Below, one piece after another: positions 58,586 to 64,000 of a stretch of 64,000 nt of DNA. How positions within the stretch are numbered: the stretch's first letter is position 1; each line of letters opens with the position of its first letter. A model generated the notes under the pieces. The model worked only from the letters and a program-made list of their open reading frames with translations, ran no database searches and was not told the DNA's origin. The DNA comes from Actinomycetota bacterium (lineage in GTDB: Bacteria > Actinomycetota > Acidimicrobiia > IMCC26256 > PALSA-610): contig SXHN01000046.1 in the NCBI GenBank assembly GCA_005773635.1, forward strand, positions 1 to 64,000. The letters run 5' to 3'. The translations under genes and the position numbers were made by a program.

Positions 58586-59605
58586 CTAGGAGACCTTGAC
58601 CGAATACTTCGGGTCCGGCAGTGCCACCCATGTATTGCCGGAAGCAAGCGCTACCACCACCCCGTTGGCATCCAGTAACTCGCCTGGGCTGTCGGCATCG
58701 TCGCGTTGCCATGTGCCCAGCACCACTCGACCGCGAGACAGCACCCAGACTGCACCGGAGCCAACCAGTTCGGCTTCCGCCCCAATCGTTCCGGTACCGC
58801 CCTGATAGCGGACCGGTTGAACGACAACATTGGCGGCATGGATCTGCGTGCCATCAGAATCCAGATCCGGGCGGCCGTTGAAGAATCGGTTCCAGTACTT
58901 CGCTGCTGGGTCCCATACCCAACGAACCGCATTGTTGTTCGTGAAGCCAATATCAACCGCGGCCGCGGGGGTCGCAGAAGCAGGCAGACTGCCGTAGGTG
59001 AATAAAGCTGCGGGCGGGCCGACCGCAGTGGGCGCCTTCGCGAAAATTTCCGGAGCCTTCAAAAACAAGTTGTGGGGTGCCTTGCGTTGGCGCTCGCGAA
59101 ACATCGCTGAGCCGCCAGAAGACTCGTTGAACCGCACCACTGGCGCCGCTCTGATGCTGTCTTCGGCATACCGTGCACCGCCGGAATACACAAAAATACC
59201 CTGAATAGGGCGCACGATTGCTTGGTCAGTACGCCGGACTGACCGCACCGGACCAATAACCGCAGGGATCTGCGATTGAAAGACCGCAGCAAGTCGAGTG
59301 ATACCGCCTTCGACCACTTCTTCGTACACCACATCGGCGCTCTGCACGCCCACGAGCGGGCGGGCCTCGCGAGTGTTTTCGACTTTGACGGTCAGCGCCG
59401 GACGAACTTCGACTTCTTTGCCGCTGGGGACACCCGACAACGGTGCCGGCTCGCCTACGGCGGCGGCAGTCGTGGTGGGCGCCTCGCTCGTCGTTGACGT
59501 GGTCGATGGTGGCGAGGCTGGTTTCTTGTCATCGCCGCAGCCGGACAACGACATCGCGAAAACGCAACATCCCACGATCGAAATTGAATTCCGGCGAAAC
59601 TGCAA
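58586..59605 (-). CDS. DUF3048-type (YerB-like) lipoprotein
   Basis: Lipobox MSLSGCGDD; EARPLVGVQSADVVYEEVVEGGITRLAAVFQSQIPAVIGPVRSVRRTD; TTG start at 59605 with GGAG upstream. Confidence 0.85.
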   Translation of the reverse strand: MQFRRNSISIVGCCVFAMSLSGCGDDKKPASPPSTTSTTSEAPTTTAAAVGEPAPLSGVPSGKEVEVRPALTVKVENTREARPLVGVQSADVVYEEVVEGGITRLAAVFQSQIPAVIGPVRSVRRTDQAIVRPIQGIFVYSGGARYAEDSIRAAPVVRFNESSGGSAMFRERQRKAPHNLFLKAPEIFAKAPTAVGPPAALFTYGSLPASATPAAAVDIGFTNNNAVRWVWDPAAKYWNRFFNGRPDLDSDGTQIHAANVVVQPVRYQGGTGTIGAEAELVGSGAVWVLSRGRVVLGTWQRDDADSPGELLDANGVVVALASGNTWVALPDPKYSVKVS

Positions 59606-59627
59606 CGGAGACTCCTCAGCGTGGTGA

Positions 59628-60533
59628 CTACATCTCGCGGAGGCGAGCGATGCGGTCATCAAGGGGCGGGTGCGTGGCAAACAAGTTATCGAACTTGCGC
59701 TTTTTTGCTTCGTCTTGTTCCAGGGGACCTTCGATCCAGAGGTGCGCGGTCGCTTTCGACGAAGTATGCACAACCGTGGTGTCGGCCTTCAGCTTTTCAA
59801 GCGCCGAAATCATTCCCGGTGGATACCGTGTGATCAATACACCACTGGCATCGGCGAGATACTCGCGTTGACGGCTGATTGCGAGCTGCATGAGCCGAGC
59901 GATAAACGGTGCGAAAATTACCAACACAACCCCAAGAATCGCCAGGACCGCGCCAAATGGATTGTGGTTGTCGTCATCACGATCCCCGCCGAGCCCACCC
60001 CAAAACGCCCAACGCAAAAACAAGTCGCTCATCAATGCGATCATCCCGACCATGGTCACCGCCAGGGTCATTACCAAGATGTCGTAGTTTTTGATGTGGC
60101 TCAACTCATGGGCCAGCACTGCTTCAAGTTCGACCCGATTCATCTTGTCAAGCAAACCCGTGGTGACGGCGACGGCGGAATGTTTCGGATCACGTCCCGT
60201 GGCAAACGCATTCGGAGCGTCGTCGTGCATGATGTACAGACGTGGCTTCGGCATGCCCGCGCCAATACACAGACCTTCGACCAGGTTGTGATATCGCCGG
60301 AATTCATTTTCGTCGGCTGGCACCGCGCGACTCATCTTCAGGGCAATCGTGTCAGACTTGAAGTACGAAAACGCAGACGAGCCGACTGCAAACAGCGCGG
60401 CAAAGAGCACGCCAATCGCGCCGAATTTCAGCAGGTAGGTGATGATCCAAGCGACGCCAAACACGACGACAAAAAAAGCCGCGATCATGACCCCGCTCTT
60501 GCGTTTGTTGTGGGTAATCGCGTCGTAGATCAA
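59628..60533 (-). CDS. htpX: HtpX-family M48 zinc metalloprotease
   Basis: AVLAHELSHIKNYDILVMTLA. Confidence 0.95.
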   Translation of the reverse strand: MIYDAITHNKRKSGVMIAAFFVVVFGVAWIITYLLKFGAIGVLFAALFAVGSSAFSYFKSDTIALKMSRAVPADENEFRRYHNLVEGLCIGAGMPKPRLYIMHDDAPNAFATGRDPKHSAVAVTTGLLDKMNRVELEAVLAHELSHIKNYDILVMTLAVTMVGMIALMSDLFLRWAFWGGLGGDRDDDNHNPFGAVLAILGVVLVIFAPFIARLMQLAISRQREYLADASGVLITRYPPGMISALEKLKADTTVVHTSSKATAHLWIEGPLEQDEAKKRKFDNLFATHPPLDDRIARLREM

Positions 60534-60536
60534 GTT

Positions 60537-61091
60537 TTAGAATTGAACTTTCGGGACTTCACGGTCTTCGGGCGTCGAAACCTCGAAGAATTCACGGGTG
60601 GTGAAGTTGAACATACCCGCAATGATGTTGGACGGAATCGTACCGATTTTGTTGTTGTAGCCGAGCACCGAGTCGTTATAGAACTGGCGAGAGTACGAAA
60701 CTTTGTCTTCGGTAGCAGTGAGTTCTTCTTGGAACTGCAAGAAGTTCGTGTTGGCTTTGAGGTCGGGGTACGCCTCGGAGAGCGCGAAGAGCTTGCCCAG
60801 GGCACCGCTCAACATGCCTTCAGCCTGGCCCTGCGCGGCGACGCCAGTAGCAGACACCGCGGCATTGCGGGCCTGCACCACGCTTTCAAGCGTCTCAGCT
60901 TCGTGTTTGGCGTAGCCCTTGACCGTCTCGAGGAGATTCGGACTGAGGTCGTGGCGGCGCTTGAGCTGCACGTCGATTTGGCTCCAGGCGTTATCAACCC
61001 GGTTACGAGTTTTGACCAAGCCGTTGTACATCGCCACGAAGATCAGCACGAACACAACGATGATCGCGACGATGATGAGAATAGGGACCAT
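60537..61091 (-). CDS. LemA family protein
   Basis: YNGLVKTRNRVDNAWSQIDVQLKRRHDLSPNLLETVKGYAKHE. Confidence 0.95.
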   Translation of the reverse strand: MVPILIIVAIIVVFVLIFVAMYNGLVKTRNRVDNAWSQIDVQLKRRHDLSPNLLETVKGYAKHEAETLESVVQARNAAVSATGVAAQGQAEGMLSGALGKLFALSEAYPDLKANTNFLQFQEELTATEDKVSYSRQFYNDSVLGYNNKIGTIPSNIIAGMFNFTTREFFEVSTPEDREVPKVQF

Positions 61092-61272
61092 ACACACTTC
61101 CTTCGTTAGACCGGTTCCAAGGTACTTGGAACGAGTGCTCGGGGTGAGGATACGAGCGTTCTGAGGCCAGCAACCAACGGGTGCGCTCGTACATTCCCGA
61201 CGCCGCGCGCCCGACACAGCCCGCTACTGCGAGGTCGCCCTGCGCTGCTACCAACCTCGTGAGCGTCCGACG

Positions 61273-62361
61273 TCATTGGCGAGACGGATGGCTCGAACCC
61301 GCCTTGATCGCGGCCTCGTACATCTCGCAATAGCGAGCGGCGAGTCGGCGCATCGAAAACTCATCCGCTCGTTGGCGACCTGCCTGCACCAGCCGCTGAT
61401 GCAGCGTGTCATCATCGAGTACCGCTCGCAACGCAGTTCGGAGTGCGTTGGAGTCTTCAGGCGCAACCAGCACTGCGTCGACGTCGGCGCGGGCGACGTT
61501 ACGGTAGCCATCGATATCGCTCGCCACGACCGCCGCGCCGCCCGCCATGCCTTCGAGCAGCACGACTCCAAACGATTCGCCGCCGGTAGATGGCGCGCAA
61601 AATATCCGGCTCCCGGCGATGCGAGCATTGCGCTCTTCATCAGAAACCACCCCGAGCCACTCCACATTGGCCACGTCGCGAGCTTGGAGCTCTTCGGTTT
61701 GCGGACCTTTGCTCGCGACCCACAGCGTGGCATCACGATCAATACCTCGCCAGGCGTCGAGCAACACAGACAACCCTTTGCGAGGCTCATGGCGACCACA
61801 AAAAAACACCGCTGGACGCGTCGCGGGCGTGGGCTCGGCGCGGGCAAAACGATCGACTTCGACACCGTTCCACAACAGCTCATAGTCGCCTCCGACTGCA
61901 TCGAACGCTGTCGCGCGTGCAGACTGCGAGACCGCGGCGCGGGCGTGCACTCGTTCCAGATTCGACCGCACTGCAGGCATCGCCCAATCCCGTCCGATAT
62001 GACCGGAAATATGGTGTGTAGTGATCATCGGCCCGTGGTATCCGAGCAACAATGTCAGCGTAGGCCCAGGGACCATGGGCTCGTGGAGGTGCACTACATC
62101 GGGTTCAAAGAAACCCAACGCGTCGATCGTGCGCCGTGCGACCTGTGCGCCTGTCGCCACCGGAGCGATAGATCCGTTGCTCTCCCACAGCGTGCTCTCT
62201 CCTACCGTCATGACGCCCGGCACCGGGGGAGGCCCATCGCTTGGAGCAATGATGCGGGCGTCGACGCCGCAGCCCCTCAGCTCGCGAACTAGGCCCATCA
62301 CTTGCGACTGCACGCCACCGGGTCGCGATAACGAATATGGGCACACCATGAGTACTTTCAT
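61273..62361 (-). CDS. pimA: glycosyltransferase family 4, PimA-like
   Basis: MKVLMVCPYSLSRPGGVQSQVMGLVRELR, GRHEPRKGLSVLLDAW; patA-pgsA neighbours. Confidence 0.85.
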   Translation of the reverse strand: MKVLMVCPYSLSRPGGVQSQVMGLVRELRGCGVDARIIAPSDGPPPVPGVMTVGESTLWESNGSIAPVATGAQVARRTIDALGFFEPDVVHLHEPMVPGPTLTLLLGYHGPMITTHHISGHIGRDWAMPAVRSNLERVHARAAVSQSARATAFDAVGGDYELLWNGVEVDRFARAEPTPATRPAVFFCGRHEPRKGLSVLLDAWRGIDRDATLWVASKGPQTEELQARDVANVEWLGVVSDEERNARIAGSRIFCAPSTGGESFGVVLLEGMAGGAAVVASDIDGYRNVARADVDAVLVAPEDSNALRTALRAVLDDDTLHQRLVQAGRQRADEFSMRRLAARYCEMYEAAIKAGSSHPSRQ

Positions 62362-63284
62362 GGTGCGTTCCAGGGTGTCGCACGCACTGGCAGCTCTTGG
62401 TCGCTCGGCCAATTGGGTTGCATCAGGTGCCACTGCTGCGGTGCCGCTCGAATCAAGATTTCAAACTCGCGGGCGAGGTCTTGGGTAACGCGAGCCATAT
62501 CGGCGCGGAGTTTTCCCTCGCGTCGTAGATCGAGCGCCGGTCGAACCGTCGCCGTGTGCTCACGGCCTTTTGCGAAATAGACCGCAACTGCAAGGATCTG
62601 CGAGTTCGCTCGAATAGCCAACATCGCCGGGCCGGCCGGCAGCGTGGTGCGTTCGCCAAAGAACTCAACTTCGATTCCGTCACCCGAAAGGTCGCGGTCG
62701 CTGAGTAGGCACACGAGCCGATTGTCGCGCAACGCCTGTAAACAACGAGCGGCAGTGTCGTCACCAGCAGCCACGACTTCCATTCCCATAGCGTTGCGCA
62801 ACTCCACAAACCATTCGAATAGTTCCGGCGGGTCTAGGGCTTCTACGACAACGAGCAGCCGCTGCTGTTTGACCAAACTCATCCATGCACCGGCAAACTC
62901 CCAACCACCCAGGTGCGGCAGCGCGATAATCGCACCGTTTCCTTTGGCTAACGCAGCCTCGACATGTTCGTAACCGTCGATCGTGAAATGATGTTCGAGA
63001 TCCGACTTCACGGCATTGGGCAGCCGAAACATTTCCAACCAATAGCGGGCGTACGAATCGAAGGCTTCACTCACCGATCGTTCAAGCGCCATTCCTCGCA
63101 GTGCACCACCGCTTGCCCGCTGCAAGTGCCGCGCGGACATGCGGCGGCGCGTTGGCATTGCATAGCTGAGCATGCGACCAATGCCTCGTGCCACCGGTTC
63201 ACCAATCCGCGGTGGCACCGAATTCGCGGCGGAAGAACCGGCGCGATACGCCCAAAATATGGCTTTATCGCGAGCATCAGCCAT
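62358..63284 (-). CDS. LpxL/PatA-like phosphatidylinositol mannoside acyltransferase
   Basis: IIALPHLGGWEFAGAWMS, SDRDLSGDGIEVEFFGERTTLPAGPAMLA. Confidence 0.88.
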   Translation of the reverse strand: MADARDKAIFWAYRAGSSAANSVPPRIGEPVARGIGRMLSYAMPTRRRMSARHLQRASGGALRGMALERSVSEAFDSYARYWLEMFRLPNAVKSDLEHHFTIDGYEHVEAALAKGNGAIIALPHLGGWEFAGAWMSLVKQQRLLVVVEALDPPELFEWFVELRNAMGMEVVAAGDDTAARCLQALRDNRLVCLLSDRDLSGDGIEVEFFGERTTLPAGPAMLAIRANSQILAVAVYFAKGREHTATVRPALDLRREGKLRADMARVTQDLAREFEILIRAAPQQWHLMQPNWPSDQELPVRATPWNAP

Positions 63285-63297
63285 ATGCGGCGACTGT

Positions 63298-64000
63298 TTA
63301 CGGGCGGACGCGACGCGTTGGGTGCAGCCGGCGCGCCCCATCGGAGCGCGCCGTGCGGGTTTCAAACCATGTGCGCAGACGCGGTGTCGCGGGGCCCGAT
63401 GGTGCGCTCGGACGGCGAGCAGAAGCTCGTGGCGTCGTGCGCCGTTGACGTTCGATTGCTGGTGGGCGATCAGCTTGCTTCCAGACTCGAATGAATCGTT
63501 GCGTCGCGGTAAACAACGTCAGCGCGAACATGATCCACAACACGGGGACCAAAATATCGAGCGCCATACCAACGCCGAGCAACACGTACCGCTCGGCCCG
63601 CTCCATCAGGCCGCCCTTGGCGATCAAACCAAGGCCTTCGGCTTTGGCCCGCTCATACGAAATCAACATCGACAACGCCGCGACAGCCATCGCGAGAATC
63701 GGCAGGTGCGGGCTGATCCGACCGAAGTACCAAGCAACCCCGCCGAGCACTAGTGCGTCCGAAACCCGGTCCATGACCGAATCAAAAAAAGACCCACGTA
63801 CGCCGGTACGGCCGGAACTGCGTGCCATATTGCCATCGAGCAAATCGCCAAGGCCTGACAGAGCGATTCCCACTGCACCCCAGACCACGTGACCGGAGGC
63901 AACCGCTACTGCGGTCGCGAGGGCGAACAGCACTCCTAGCACCGTGAGTGCATCGGGAGTTATCCCAAGTCGGCTAAGGCCACGACCAAGGGGTCCGAGG
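63298..64000 (-). CDS. CDP-alcohol phosphatidyltransferase (PgsA/PIP synthase-like), truncated by window end
   Basis: DLLDGNMARSSGRTGVRGSFFDSVMDRVSD (DGxxAR...GxxxDxxxD); open to the window edge. Confidence 0.88.
   Translation of the reverse strand, partial: LGPLGRGLSRLGITPDALTVLGVLFALATAVAVASGHVVWGAVGIALSGLGDLLDGNMARSSGRTGVRGSFFDSVMDRVSDALVLGGVAWYFGRISPHLPILAMAVAALSMLISYERAKAEGLGLIAKGGLMERAERYVLLGVGMALDILVPVLWIMFALTLFTATQRFIRVWKQADRPPAIERQRRTTPRASARRPSAPSGPATPRLRTWFETRTARSDGARRLHPTRRVRP

Noticed and set aside
59670-61109. 479-aa plus-strand ORF
   Set aside because: Antisense shadow of htpX and lemA, which have clear family motifs; composition is H/R/D-rich, as expected for a shadow frame.
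61276-62292. 338-aa plus-strand ORF
   Set aside because: Antisense to the PimA-like glycosyltransferase.

Overview
The 64-kb window reads as a chromosomal segment of a high-GC actinobacterium, probably of the Acidimicrobiia type (inferred from gene content: F420-type LLM oxidoreductase, PI-mannoside genes, GYW-propeller and Thr-rich surface proteins). The left part (about 1-27 kb) holds mixed lipid and xenobiotic metabolism genes: thiolase, acyl-CoA dehydrogenase, crotonases, alkylsulfatase, esterase, PhyH dioxygenase and a ferritin-like diiron protein. The right part (about 30-64 kb, almost all on the minus strand) is the conserved actinobacterial super-cluster pgsA-patA-pimA / pdxS-pdxT-yebC-ruvCAB-yajC-secDF-apt-rel / hisS-aspS-rarA-alaS-ruvX-mltG-aroE, with lineage-specific insertions (pseudopilins, a CoxS/CoxM/MobA/CoxG module, LemA/HtpX). 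The strongest unusual signal is a thioredoxin/TlpA-like lipoprotein at 24757-25443 (-). Its only interruption is an in-frame TGA exactly at the first Cys of the CxxC motif (UxxC), followed by a 7-bp hairpin with a 3-nt loop 17 nt downstream. This fits a bacterial selenoprotein with a bSECIS element. Other notable items: a DUF480/YceH-aldehyde dehydrogenase fusion ORF, a pilB with a likely CTG start that restores a double MshEN c-di-GMP motif, an alpha/beta hydrolase lacking its catalytic Ser and His, a GGDEF-EAL protein with a degenerate EAL domain, a Thr-rich insertion in SecD, a Mo-hydroxylase accessory module without a large subunit between yebC and ruvC, and small intergenic repeat families. 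No rRNA, tRNA, CRISPR or transposase was recognised. All calls are from reading the sequence; no database search was run.
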